DNA of 64,000 nt from an uncultured Lactobacillus sp. (GTDB lineage Bacteria; Bacillota; Bacilli; Lactobacillales; Lactobacillaceae), in the NCBI GenBank assembly GCA_910589675.1, contig CAJUTO010000002.1, positions 1-64,000 on the forward strand, given 5' to 3'. Positions 1 through 7,391 of the stretch are shown here, one piece after another (the stretch's first letter is position 1; each line of letters opens with the position of its first letter). Position numbers and translations under genes: made by a program. The notes below the pieces were generated by a model, which was given only the letters and a program-made list of their open reading frames with translations, ran no database searches and was not told the origin of the DNA.

Positions 1-71
1 TTAACGGTAAGAAGATCGTTAAGGTTTCATCAGATAAGTGGTTGAACACTAAGGATGTTGTAAAGGACTAA
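1..71 (+). CDS. 3' end of a surface protein (SLAP-like C-terminus), partial
   Basis: The reading frame that starts at base 3 stays open to a TAA at 69-71 and encodes the last 22 residues of a protein, including the run KIVKVSSDKWLNTKDV. This resembles the end of the SLAP repeat (lactobacillus S-layer C-terminal cell-wall-binding domain), which attaches extracellular proteins to the wall. The 5' part lies outside the window. A hairpin terminator follows 30 bases after the stop. The assignment rests on this short motif only. Confidence 0.5.
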   Translation, partial: NGKKIVKVSSDKWLNTKDVVKD

Positions 72-100
72 TTGTTTTAAATACTTTTGATTCAATAAAA

Positions 101-134
101 AATTAGGCATTCCAAACTTGGGATGCCTAATTTT
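101..134 (+). terminator. Rho-independent terminator of the surface protein gene
   Basis: An inverted repeat (TTAGGCAT.CC / GG.ATGCCTAA) is followed by TTTTAT. It lies between the stop at 71 and the next plus-strand gene at 196. Confidence 0.7.
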
Positions 135-195
135 ATACCTTTTCTTAATTAATTTGAGGTATAATTTTCTCCATAGAAATCGGAGGTATTCAATT

Positions 196-378
196 ATGCT
201 TTCAATATTATTAACGCTACTTTTGATTTGGCTATTCATCAAATTAGGAATTGGCCTACTCAAAATTATGGCATTTTTAGTGGTGGCTGGAATTATATTT
301 GTCTTTTTCACTCACCTACTTTTACCATTATTAGCCATCTGCCTCGTTGGCAGCTTGGCATTCAGCGCAATAAAGTAA
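196..378 (+). CDS. small hydrophobic membrane protein (60 aa)
   Basis: This is a 60-residue, almost entirely hydrophobic protein with two likely membrane segments (about residues 1-22 and 25-57) and a short FSAIK end. The ATG at 196 was chosen over an upstream in-frame ATG at 118 because CGGAGGT lies at 181-187 with 8 bases to the ATG, and because the upstream stretch overlaps the preceding terminator. I do not recognise the family and assign no function. The gene stands alone between two terminators. Confidence 0.6.
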   Translation: MLSILLTLLLIWLFIKLGIGLLKIMAFLVVAGIIFVFFTHLLLPLLAICLVGSLAFSAIK

Positions 379-383
379 TCCAC

Positions 384-410
384 AAAAGATTCACAGCTGT
401 GAATCTTTTT
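384..410. terminator. bidirectional terminator between convergent genes
   Basis: A perfect stem (AAAGATTCAC / GTGAATCTTT with an AGCT core) has T-runs on both strands. The stop codon of the minus-strand SGNH gene (391-393) lies inside the stem. Confidence 0.75.
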
Positions 411-981
411 CTATTTGTTTTAATTTTTCTAAAACTAGCCTAGAAAGCAACTCATAACCTGCGGCACCAAAATGCAATCCATCATTTTTTTGGCCATGAC
501 ATAGTTCAGCAAGATTTCCCTGCTTTATCATTTCACTACATAAATCAATGTAATGAAATCCATATTCCTCACTAACTTCTTCAACTTTTTTTGCATAAGA
601 CGCAATTAGCCTATTATTGCGTACATGTTGCTTTTTTTCATCGACAGCCGGTGGAGAAATAAGTACCACCTTTTTTGGCCAGTATAAACAAACAATTGCG
701 GAAGCAATTAATTGCATGTTTTTCTTAAACTGTTCAATGGGAACTTGCTTATGGATTGCTAAATCATTTGTCCCCAACAAAATCACAATTGCATCGCATT
801 GATCCTGCATTAAAACCAATTCCGATAATCGCGCAAAAAATGCACCTGAGTTAATTCCAGAAACAGCCGTGTTGTTTAGTTCCAATTCTGGGCAATCTCT
901 TTTTAAATCGGCATTCAAATGCGGTTCTTTTAATCCTTCACATCGAGCAATGATACTATCGCCCGTCAATAATACTTTCAT
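391..981 (-). CDS. SGNH/GDSL-family hydrolase
   Basis: This is a 196-residue cytosolic esterase or lysophospholipase-like protein. All SGNH blocks are visible. Block I is LLTGDSI near residue 8 (nucleophile Ser). SGINSG is near residue 42 with the oxyanion glycine. GTND is near residue 70. The terminal DGLHFGAAGY block near residue 167 holds the catalytic Asp and His. There is no signal peptide. The start overlaps the end of the upstream AI-2E family gene by 26 bases, so the two are probably translationally coupled. Family membership is clear, but the substrate (lipid, acyl ester or sugar ester) cannot be read from sequence. Confidence 0.85.
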   Translation of the reverse strand: MKVLLTGDSIIARCEGLKEPHLNADLKRDCPELELNNTAVSGINSGAFFARLSELVLMQDQCDAIVILLGTNDLAIHKQVPIEQFKKNMQLIASAIVCLYWPKKVVLISPPAVDEKKQHVRNNRLIASYAKKVEEVSEEYGFHYIDLCSEMIKQGNLAELCHGQKNDGLHFGAAGYELLSRLVLEKLKQIEKDSQL

Positions 982-2002
982 TTTTATCCTTCTTTTTTAC
1001 GGATTTTACATCAATTACGTCTAACAAGAACGTAAAAATTGGAACCCCGACAATTAATCCCCACGTTCCTAAAAAATGCTCTGCAACAAGCAATACTAAA
1101 AACGTGTAGAAAATTGGCAATTCAGTTTTACTGGACATAAACTTCGGATTCAAGACATAGGCTTCAATCGCATGAATAATCATAATAATGATGAAAATAT
1201 AAATCACATAACGAATTCCGCCTACAGAATAACCAATAATACTCAATGGAATTAATGAAATAATTACCCCAGCAACTGGAACTAAACTTAATATAAAGAC
1301 CATTAATCCTAACGCAAAAATTTGGGGCATTTTCATCACTGCTAAGCAAATCATCGTCAAAGCCGTATTACAAATCGCGATAAAGAATTGGGCTTCTAAC
1401 ACTACACCAAATGTATTAATGAACTTTTTACCAAAATAGCGAATATCTTCAAATAACCATTTAAAATAGCCACTCTGAACAAATAAATTGGAAAATTCGT
1501 TCATCTTCTTTAGTTCAATTGTGTAGAAGAAACTTAAAATTAATGACATGAAGGTGGCCACAGTTAAGGTCCCCACACTGGCAGCTGCATGAACCATGAT
1601 ACTCATTCCATTTTTAGCTTGAGCAAGAAGCTCAGATTTATTCACATAATGAGTTACATACTTTGTGACGCCTGACATTTGATCACTTTTATAAAATTCA
1701 TAAACAGATTTCACCATCTTACTAATTTGTGTTGCCAGCATTGGAAGATAGACTGTTATTACAAAATATAAGCCCAAAAGGATCAATAAATACGTAACGA
1801 CGACAATTACTGTCGAAGGCACTTTAGGTAACTTTTTTTGTACCAAGCGAATCAGATGAACCACAATATACGTAAATATAAACGTTAACAGAACTGTATT
1901 CATCATCGCGCGCATTTCATAAAGCACCAAAATGATTAACAATAGAACGATAAAACGCCGAAACGGCACGTTTTTCTTAAATTTTTGCCATGCTGTTTGC
2001 AT
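956..2002 (-). CDS. AI-2E family transporter (polytopic membrane protein)
   Basis: This is about 348 residues from the chosen start, in the AI-2E (YtvI/TqsA/PerM-like) family. It has an N-terminal pair of membrane segments, a long mixed region around residues 75-150, and a hydrophobic C-terminal half with the family-typical PIF.GLMVFILSLVPVAG and LNPKFM regions. Members include exporters of small molecules and Na+/H+ antiporters, so the substrate is open. I chose the ATG at 2002 (MQTAWQKF) because GAGGTATTT precedes it. An upstream in-frame ATG at 2056 has no Shine-Dalgarno. The gene heads a two-gene operon with the SGNH hydrolase. Confidence 0.8.
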   Translation of the reverse strand: MQTAWQKFKKNVPFRRFIVLLLIILVLYEMRAMMNTVLLTFIFTYIVVHLIRLVQKKLPKVPSTVIVVVTYLLILLGLYFVITVYLPMLATQISKMVKSVYEFYKSDQMSGVTKYVTHYVNKSELLAQAKNGMSIMVHAAASVGTLTVATFMSLILSFFYTIELKKMNEFSNLFVQSGYFKWLFEDIRYFGKKFINTFGVVLEAQFFIAICNTALTMICLAVMKMPQIFALGLMVFILSLVPVAGVIISLIPLSIIGYSVGGIRYVIYIFIIIMIIHAIEAYVLNPKFMSSKTELPIFYTFLVLLVAEHFLGTWGLIVGVPIFTFLLDVIDVKSVKKKDKNESIIDGR

Positions 2003-2097
2003 AAAATACCTCATTCCCAGGAAATAATTCTTGTCATTAATTTTAAAGCTAAACAAGAAAAATTAAAACTTTCACCTTACTTTCCTTAGTATATTTC

Positions 2098-2126
2098 TTG
2101 CGTCTTTAATTCGTTCATGATATTCT
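2098..2126 (+). promoter_or_regulatory. candidate promoter of the serine leader and transporter
   Basis: TTGCGT (2098-2103) and TATTCT (2121-2126) are separated by 17 bases. They lie upstream of the leader Shine-Dalgarno GCGAGG (2145-2150). This is a modest match to sigma-A consensus. Confidence 0.45.
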
Positions 2127-2159
2127 AATAAAAATACTTTTTTAGCGAGGAATCTTGTT

Positions 2160-2225
2160 ATGTTACTTATGTACACTACTTTAACTTCATCTTATTCCTC
2201 CTCAAGTTCTTCTGAACTTGAGTGA
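2160..2225 (+). CDS. serine-rich leader peptide (21 aa) of an attenuator
   Basis: A short open frame with its own Shine-Dalgarno (GCGAGG, 9 bases before the ATG) encodes 21 residues, 8 of them serine. Residues 10-18 read SSYSSSSSS, and three Thr lie just before. The serine codons use five different triplets (TCA, TCT, TCC, AGT and repeats). The TGA at 2223-2225 falls in the second arm of the first hairpin. It sits 90 bases before a SteT-like Ser/Thr transporter. The layout matches classical ribosome-mediated attenuation leaders such as trp and his. The leader role is inferred, but the codon bias, ribosome site and RNA folds are directly visible. Confidence 0.75.
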   Translation: MLLMYTTLTSSYSSSSSSELE

Positions 2226-2305
2226 TTTTGGTGTGCATAGAATTAGTAAAACCGAATTCACTCTTTGCCTTAAGATAAGCAATCTGTGAGTTCGGTTTTT
2301 TGTTT
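2201..2305 (+). promoter_or_regulatory. transcription attenuator (1:2, 2:3 and 3:4 alternative hairpins)
   Basis: Three mutually exclusive stems can be drawn. Hairpin 1:2 is CTCAAGTTC (2201-2209) with GAACTTGAG (2214-2222), perfect, and lies inside the leader frame. Antiterminator 2:3 is GAGTGATTTTGGT (2220-2232) with ACCGAATTCACTC (2251-2263), with one mismatch and one G-U. Terminator 3:4 is AAACCGAATTCAC (2249-2261) with GTGAGTTCGGTTT (2286-2298) followed by a T-run to 2301. A ribosome stalled on the Ser codons would cover arm 1 and favour 2:3, giving read-through. Confidence 0.75.
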
Positions 2306-2315
2306 GGAGGGAAAT

Positions 2316-3641
2316 ATGGAACAAAATCAAAATGAACTTAAGCGATCACTGGGGTTCTGGTCAGCCATTTCTATTGTAGTTGGAACCATTATTGGATCAG
2401 GAATCTTTTTTAAACAGGCTTCTATCTTAGACAGTGCAGGCTCCTCTACCATGGCCATCTTAGCCTGGATATTTGGAGGAGTTATTACCTTGGCAGCGGG
2501 ATTAACCATTGCCGAAATCGGGGCCCAAATGCCATACACGGGGGGACTTTACGTTTATATTGAAAATTTGTATGGTAGAATCTGCGGATTTTTAGCGGGA
2601 TGGATGCAAATTATCGCTTATGGACCAGCTATTATCGCTTCCGTAGCCGGATTTATGAGTATTATGATGGCGAATTTATTTGGTTTAGGAACTGAATGGC
2701 GCATTCCTTTAGCTTTAATTACTGTGATCGCTATTGGGGCTATGAATTTCTTCGAAAACAAAGTTGGCGCCGCATTTTCCGTAATTACCACAATCGCAAA
2801 GATGATCCCGATCGCCGCAATCATTATTTTTGGCATTTTTTGGGGTCATGAAGATGCCTTTAATCAAACAGTCGGCGAAATTAGCCGCAATGGTGGTGGC
2901 TTTGGAGTTGCCGTTTTAGCAACGCTTTTTGGATATGATGGTTGGATCTTGATTGCTAACCTAGGTGGAGAAATGAAGGATCCTCAAAAGCTTCTTCCAA
3001 AAGCAATTATCTTAGGAATCAGCTCGGTTTTACTTATCTACACTTTAATCACAATTGGAATCTTTAGATTTTTACCAGCTCCGGAAATCCATCGTCTTGG
3101 TGAAAATGCGACTTCTTATCTAGCCGTGAAAGCCTTTGGTAATCTCGGAGGAAAGCTTCTTTCAATTGGAATCATCATTTCAATGATGGGAACTTTAAAC
3201 GGAAAAATGATTACTTTCCCTCGTATTACTTATGCAATGGCTAAGCGTGGAGACTTACCATTTTCTAAATTCTTATCCTATGTAACGCCTAAGGGAAAAT
3301 CACCTATCATTGCTACACTTTTCTTGATTATTCTCTCTGCAATCATGATGGTTTTCTTTGATCCAGATAAATTATCAGATCTCTGTGTATTTACAGTTTA
3401 TTGCTTCTACTTAATGGCATTTTTCGGAATCTTTATTTTAAGAAAGAAGCATTCTACACGCCCATTCAGTACACCACTTTACCCACTTGTTCCATTTATC
3501 GCTATTGCCGGGGGAATATTCGTTTTAATCAGCGAATTATTCAACGATCCAGCTGGGGTATTATTCTTCATCGGACTTGTAATTGTGGGGTTGCCAGTTT
3601 TTTACGCAGTCAAACGAATGGACCAAAAACGAATGAAATAA
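2316..3641 (+). CDS. APC-family amino-acid transporter, SteT-like (Ser/Thr exchanger)
   Basis: This 441-residue integral membrane protein of the APC superfamily has about 12 membrane segments. The unwound TM1 substrate motif GTIIGSGIF lies near residues 27-35. The AEIGAQMPYTGGLYVYIENLYG region of TM2-3 closely resembles B. subtilis SteT (YkbA), a serine/threonine exchanger (the similarity is from memory). The start is ATG 2316, preceded by TTTGGAGGG. An in-frame GTG at 2286 falls inside the attenuator stem and is rejected. The serine-codon leader upstream independently supports serine as substrate or signal. It is monocistronic, with a terminator right after the stop. Confidence 0.85.
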   Translation: MEQNQNELKRSLGFWSAISIVVGTIIGSGIFFKQASILDSAGSSTMAILAWIFGGVITLAAGLTIAEIGAQMPYTGGLYVYIENLYGRICGFLAGWMQIIAYGPAIIASVAGFMSIMMANLFGLGTEWRIPLALITVIAIGAMNFFENKVGAAFSVITTIAKMIPIAAIIIFGIFWGHEDAFNQTVGEISRNGGGFGVAVLATLFGYDGWILIANLGGEMKDPQKLLPKAIILGISSVLLIYTLITIGIFRFLPAPEIHRLGENATSYLAVKAFGNLGGKLLSIGIIISMMGTLNGKMITFPRITYAMAKRGDLPFSKFLSYVTPKGKSPIIATLFLIILSAIMMVFFDPDKLSDLCVFTVYCFYLMAFFGIFILRKKHSTRPFSTPLYPLVPFIAIAGGIFVLISELFNDPAGVLFFIGLVIVGLPVFYAVKRMDQKRMK

Positions 3642-3643
3642 GA

Positions 3644-3669
3644 AAGTCGCCTTGCATGGCGGCTTTTTG
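3644..3669 (+). terminator. terminator of the SteT-like gene
   Basis: The GTCGCC / GGCGGC stem (one G-U) with a TTGCAT loop is followed by TTTTTG. Confidence 0.7.
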
Positions 3670-3690
3670 CTTTCATTATTTTTTCAAAAC

Positions 3691-3710
3691 AAAAAACGAT
3701 CTTTTGATCG
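3691..3710 (-). terminator. terminator of the peptide/ABC operon
   Basis: CGATC-TTTT-GATCG is flanked on the left by six A. Read on the minus strand it is a GC-containing hairpin followed by TTTTTTG, immediately after the stop of the last permease gene (3712). Confidence 0.65.
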
Positions 3711-3711
3711 C

Positions 3712-4428
3712 TTAATATTGATGTATTTTATTATTCAAAACGGGTTTAATCTGTACTATATATGATACAATCCCAATCACGAGCCACACTAGCGCGTTCA
3801 AACAACTCATCCACAAGCTAGTATGATTAAGTTTAATGAAATTGACTACTTCATAAAACGGAAAGCCATAACTGATAATCATGAGCCACTTAGGATATTG
3901 AGAAACAAGCACTAAAACTCCAGAAACAATTGTGATAATTGAGATGAACAAATTTGCAAAAAAGTAGGGATTGCTCATTTGCCAAGATAGGCTCCAACCC
4001 GTAAAACCTAAAATCGTCCCAAAAATACACGCCAGCGGCAAAATAGTCAAACTCTTCAATAAGATAGTCAATGATAATCCTAACGGCCAGAGTAAGACTA
4101 GGTTAATTACACCTAAAACAATTCCAGCAATTAAAGAAGTGAGGGCCTTGGTTTTCCAATAATAAAAACTGTACGGACGCTTGGAAATTACCTCGATATC
4201 AATTTTCAAATTCGCATCGGTAATTAAAAGCTGTGACATGGCTTGCAGCGACAAAGCTGCACTGTCAATCACCACTGAAGCTGCTGCCACATACCAATTG
4301 AAGCTGTTGCTATATTGAAGATCAATTAACACCAGTAGCAAAATATTGATAATTGGGAGAAGCAAGAAATAAACGAATCTTGTCCTCCAATTCGATAAAA
4401 ATGAAAGTGAAGAAAATTGCGTTGCCAT
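3712..4428 (-). CDS. ABC-2-like transporter permease (second permease)
   Basis: This 238-residue polytopic membrane protein has about six membrane segments (roughly residues 18-38, 45-65, 98-120, 124-146, 160-180 and 205-228). It has no ATPase motifs and a positively charged end. It overlaps the preceding permease gene by one base (TAATG), so the two are coupled. With the ATPase at 5166 and the permease at 4428 it forms an ATPase + permease + permease set. That arrangement is reminiscent of LanFEG-type peptide immunity exporters and of BcrAB-like exporters. The sequence itself shows only an ABC-2-like membrane protein. The substrate may be the small peptide encoded at 7106-7201. Confidence 0.65.
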   Translation of the reverse strand: MATQFSSLSFLSNWRTRFVYFLLLPIINILLLVLIDLQYSNSFNWYVAAASVVIDSAALSLQAMSQLLITDANLKIDIEVISKRPYSFYYWKTKALTSLIAGIVLGVINLVLLWPLGLSLTILLKSLTILPLACIFGTILGFTGWSLSWQMSNPYFFANLFISIITIVSGVLVLVSQYPKWLMIISYGFPFYEVVNFIKLNHTSLWMSCLNALVWLVIGIVSYIVQIKPVLNNKIHQY

Positions 4429-5162
4429 TATATTATTTTCAACGTTCCTTTCTTTCTAGCTAAATCATTGATTCTTCTAACCATGACTAGAATCAACACG
4501 ATCCAAATTGCTAAACTACAAATATAAGCGCCAATATTGATGGCCACACTTGAATAAAGCAAAACCTTTACGGGCATCGTCATTGGTAAAAAGTACTGTG
4601 ATACATTCATTAAAGGTAAAGTAAGGGCTTTGTTTCCAAAAAGCCCCGTTAAAAGTAAGATTGGCACATCAATCAAAGCTTCATAGACCAAGGCATTTGG
4701 CGTCAAAGTAAAGAAAGCCGCAATCAAGATGTCAATCGTTGTAGCCCCAATCCATAACAAAATCACCATTATGATAAACTTCAAATCAATTTCCCCAGTA
4801 GAAACGGAGAAAACTTTAGCCAAAAGCCAAGCTAAAGGGAAAGAAATCAAGCCATAACTCGACGCAGGTAAAAGGAGTGCAATTAGCGATCCGCGCTCGT
4901 CATAACGCGTATTAACAATATAAGGAAGCGTACCTTGAAATCTCTGATAGCCGATACTTCCAGCCGCCGTTGTGCATGATGACCATAAACCAAACACAGC
5001 ACTTCTAATCCAAACCATAGGATCGTTTAAGCCATGATTAGCGTAAGCAATTGTATATTGCAGAATGAAAATACTGACTGTGCTAGTGATCGTCAGCCAA
5101 AAGAAGTACTGATTTGAAATGTAAAGTTTGAATTGAAACCAAAATAATCGTAAAAATCTCAT
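4428..5162 (-). CDS. ABC-2-type transporter permease (first permease)
   Basis: This 244-residue membrane protein has about six hydrophobic segments. The central stretch QRFQGTLPYIVNTRYDER, after the second segment, resembles the cytoplasmic coupling-helix region of ABC-2 permeases. The C-terminus RRINDLARKKGT is basic and cytosolic. It starts three bases after the ATPase stop and overlaps the next permease by one base, so the three genes are one transcriptional unit. Export direction is inferred from the ABC-2 fold and the absence of a binding protein. Confidence 0.7.
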   Translation of the reverse strand: MRFLRLFWFQFKLYISNQYFFWLTITSTVSIFILQYTIAYANHGLNDPMVWIRSAVFGLWSSCTTAAGSIGYQRFQGTLPYIVNTRYDERGSLIALLLPASSYGLISFPLAWLLAKVFSVSTGEIDLKFIIMVILLWIGATTIDILIAAFFTLTPNALVYEALIDVPILLLTGLFGNKALTLPLMNVSQYFLPMTMPVKVLLYSSVAINIGAYICSLAIWIVLILVMVRRINDLARKKGTLKII

Positions 5163-5165
5163 CCA

Positions 5166-5927
5166 TTATCTCCGTAATTGTGGTGCCAAAGCCAAGTAAG
5201 ATTCTTCCAAGGTAGCAGGTCGATCAATGCGCTTCACTTTAGACATTTCCACGATATCTTCCACAGTTCCTTTAGCGTGAATTTTACCAGCACCAAGTAA
5301 AACAATCTGATCAGACAGAGCTTCAACTTCCGACATCATGTGACTAGTTAGCAGAATGCTGATCCCTGATTGCGCCAAGTTCTTTACTACATTTCTAATA
5401 TTGGTAGCAATCTCGACATCCAAGCCATCAGTAGGCTCATCAAGAAGCAATAATTGCGGATTGCCCAGAAGTGCCCGCGCAATGTGCATCCGCTGTTTCA
5501 TCCCTTTTGAGAAAAATTGCACCTTCTTATTCATATCGTCTTTCAAATTAACAATGTCGAGCACACGCTCAATCTCAGCTTTTTGTTTACGATGCGGAAT
5601 CTTAGCTAAATCTGCGAAAAAAGACATATTCTGCTTGGCCGTGGCTCTCCCATAAAATCCGAGATCCCCACCAAAAGAAACGCCTATATTATCACGAGAT
5701 CGAGTTTTTATAACGTCTTCGCCATTAATGATGACTTGACCTGACGTCGGCAATAAATAGCCACCAATTATAGAAACGATAGTCGTTTTGCCTGCTCCAT
5801 TTGGTCCAAGGAGAGCCACGATTTCGCCTTCTTTAATGTCAAAGGAAACATCATCTAAAGCAATGAATTCCTTGCCATTATCGTTATACACTTTTCTCAA
5901 ATTTTTGATTGCTAAGTAGTCTGTCAT
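5166..5927 (-). CDS. ABC transporter ATP-binding protein
   Basis: This is a 253-residue cytosolic ATPase. The Walker A is GPNGAGKTT (about residues 39-47). The Q-loop region is degenerate around GVSFGGDLG. The signature-like motif is FSKGMKQR (about 139-146). Walker B is LLLLDEPTDGLD (about 158-169), and the H-loop is TSHMM (about 194). The signature is SKG rather than SGG, as in several ABC-2 exporters. It pairs with the two permeases downstream. The start is two bases after the TPR gene stop, so it is in the same operon. Confidence 0.88.
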   Translation of the reverse strand: MTDYLAIKNLRKVYNDNGKEFIALDDVSFDIKEGEIVALLGPNGAGKTTIVSIIGGYLLPTSGQVIINGEDVIKTRSRDNIGVSFGGDLGFYGRATAKQNMSFFADLAKIPHRKQKAEIERVLDIVNLKDDMNKKVQFFSKGMKQRMHIARALLGNPQLLLLDEPTDGLDVEIATNIRNVVKNLAQSGISILLTSHMMSEVEALSDQIVLLGAGKIHAKGTVEDIVEMSKVKRIDRPATLEESYLALAPQLRR

Positions 5928-5928
5928 G

Positions 5929-7083
5929 TTAGTTTTTACTTTCTATAGATTCATGTTGGAAAGATTTATCTAGAATCAATTGAGCTTGTTCCTTAGCCTT
6001 AACTTTCATTCCTAATTTCATATAACAATTAATCAACATCTCTCTAGAAGCCTGTACCCCATCGTAATTTCCAACTTCTACATGTGCATTCGTAGCTAAC
6101 TGATAAGTATGAAGAGCTTCCTGATACTCACCCAACATAAATTGAGTATAAGCTAAAACGCTGTAAGCCTCTGCTGCATACCCTTTAGAATATTTTTTCA
6201 CATGTTCTAAATTAGAGAGGGCAATACGATTAGCTTCATTATAATGATTATTTTCAAGTTCTAATTGAACTAAGTTAATCCCAACTTGTCCTTTATATCT
6301 TTCCGCCTGACTCTTTTTATTTTTATCTGTACATTGCGCTACATATTCATTAATTCTACGTGTAGCATTAATCAACATTGATTTAGCAGAGATTATTGAA
6401 AAATCGTTAGGTTCCATTACAATTGCTAATCCTAACATATTATCATATAAAGCCATATATAAATCTTTATCTGAAGATTTTGGAATTTCTCTAGAAACAA
6501 GCTCATCCAATAGTTCTTGAGCTTCCTTAAGATCATGGAACCTCTTCAACTTAGTTATTATTAAACGATGATATGCAGTAATAACATGATTAATATCATT
6601 ATCTTTGCGAGCTCGATTTATAGCTTCAGAGAAAAACACATAAGCTAATTTAGAATTTTGGCTAGCAGCAACGGTGCCACTATAAATAAGTGCATTATAG
6701 GATCCAAATTTTAAAATTTCTGATTCTCTTTTAGATACTACTTTAAAAATAGTTTCAAAATCACCCGTTAACAATGCACTTGAATCCATAACGTAAGGTA
6801 ATAAATTTATATTTGCTTCCTCCAAATCTTTTTCGAGATTGCTAGTGGAAGGAAAATCTACATCTAAATCTTTAATACTCCACTTTGTAAATTCTTTTGG
6901 ACTTACTGTATATCTTACTCCTAAATCATTTAAAAAGAAGGGACTTCGTGAAGACCTTTCTTCTACTGAAGTCCCTTCTAATAGTTTCTTAGATACAGAA
7001 AGCCTTTCAAGAAAAGTGGAATTTAGTTTTTTATCAATGTTGGGAATTGATAATACTTCCTCAACAAAATTTTCTAAATACAT
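5929..7083 (-). CDS. TPR-repeat protein in a peptide-exporter operon
   Basis: This 384-residue protein has no HTH and no signal peptide. From about residue 120 it is built of helical hairpins with TPR-like spacing. Examples are SKLAYVFFSEAINRA, KGYAAEAYSVLAYTQFMLGEYQEALHTYQ split over neighbouring helices, and ASREMLINCYMKLGMKVKAKEQ. Residues 1-110 are mixed, charged, and of no family I recognise. AGGAGACC precedes the ATG. It follows the 31-residue peptide gene by 22 bases and precedes the ABC ATPase by two. TPR proteins in such loci can be peptide sensors, chaperones for a precursor, or immunity factors. The sequence does not decide between these. Confidence 0.7.
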   Translation of the reverse strand: MYLENFVEEVLSIPNIDKKLNSTFLERLSVSKKLLEGTSVEERSSRSPFFLNDLGVRYTVSPKEFTKWSIKDLDVDFPSTSNLEKDLEEANINLLPYVMDSSALLTGDFETIFKVVSKRESEILKFGSYNALIYSGTVAASQNSKLAYVFFSEAINRARKDNDINHVITAYHRLIITKLKRFHDLKEAQELLDELVSREIPKSSDKDLYMALYDNMLGLAIVMEPNDFSIISAKSMLINATRRINEYVAQCTDKNKKSQAERYKGQVGINLVQLELENNHYNEANRIALSNLEHVKKYSKGYAAEAYSVLAYTQFMLGEYQEALHTYQLATNAHVEVGNYDGVQASREMLINCYMKLGMKVKAKEQAQLILDKSFQHESIESKN

Positions 7084-7105
7084 TTTCTTTTAGGTCTCCT
7101 ACTCT

Positions 7106-7201
7106 TTAACCGTGGTTCCAAGCTTGCATAGGTCTAGTAAGCATTACGCGTGAATCTTCAATCTTTGCAACTGCTTGATTGATAACTTCTTCTAAACTCA
7201 T
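7106..7201 (-). CDS. small peptide gene (31 aa), candidate exported or signalling peptide
   Basis: A short frame encodes 31 residues. It has an acidic amphipathic N-terminal half (MSLEEVINQAVAKIEDS) followed by a basic C-terminal end RVMLTRPMQAWNHG with a single Trp. GGAGGT lies 8 bases before the chosen ATG (7201). Another ATG two codons upstream is too close to the Shine-Dalgarno. The layout of a leader-like helix plus a short different tail, first in an operon with a TPR protein and an ABC exporter and next to an Rgg regulator, is what one expects of a processed peptide. No modification enzyme is present. Its class is unknown to me. Confidence 0.6.
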   Translation of the reverse strand: MSLEEVINQAVAKIEDSRVMLTRPMQAWNHG

Positions 7202-7247
7202 AATCATGTACCTCCATATAAATTTTTGAATTTTGTTATGAATAATC

Positions 7248-7269
7248 AAATTATAGAATTCTATAATTT
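7248..7269. promoter_or_regulatory. 22-base perfect palindrome at the peptide operon promoter
   Basis: A perfect 11+11 inverted repeat (arm AAATTATAGAA) overlaps a minus-strand TATAAT (7255-7250), 47 bases upstream of the peptide start. No good -35 lies 17 bases further up. This fits an activator-dependent promoter, plausibly bound by the adjacent Rgg regulator. Confidence 0.55.
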
Positions 7270-7391
7270 TAATTATCTACAACAATAACTGGTAATGTAA
7301 CAATAATAATTTTTAATCTCTCCTACTTACTCAATGACTTATGTTTTAAATATTAATTCAAAAATATTTATTCGTGTCAAAATTTGTATAT

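Noticed and set aside
2226..2315. T-box riboswitch upstream of the SteT-like transporter
   Set aside because: No T-box antiterminator signature or specifier loop is visible. The serine leader with alternative hairpins explains the region.
5356..5655. Plus-strand frame of 99 codons within the ABC ATPase gene
   Set aside because: It is the shadow of a gene with full Walker motifs on the other strand.
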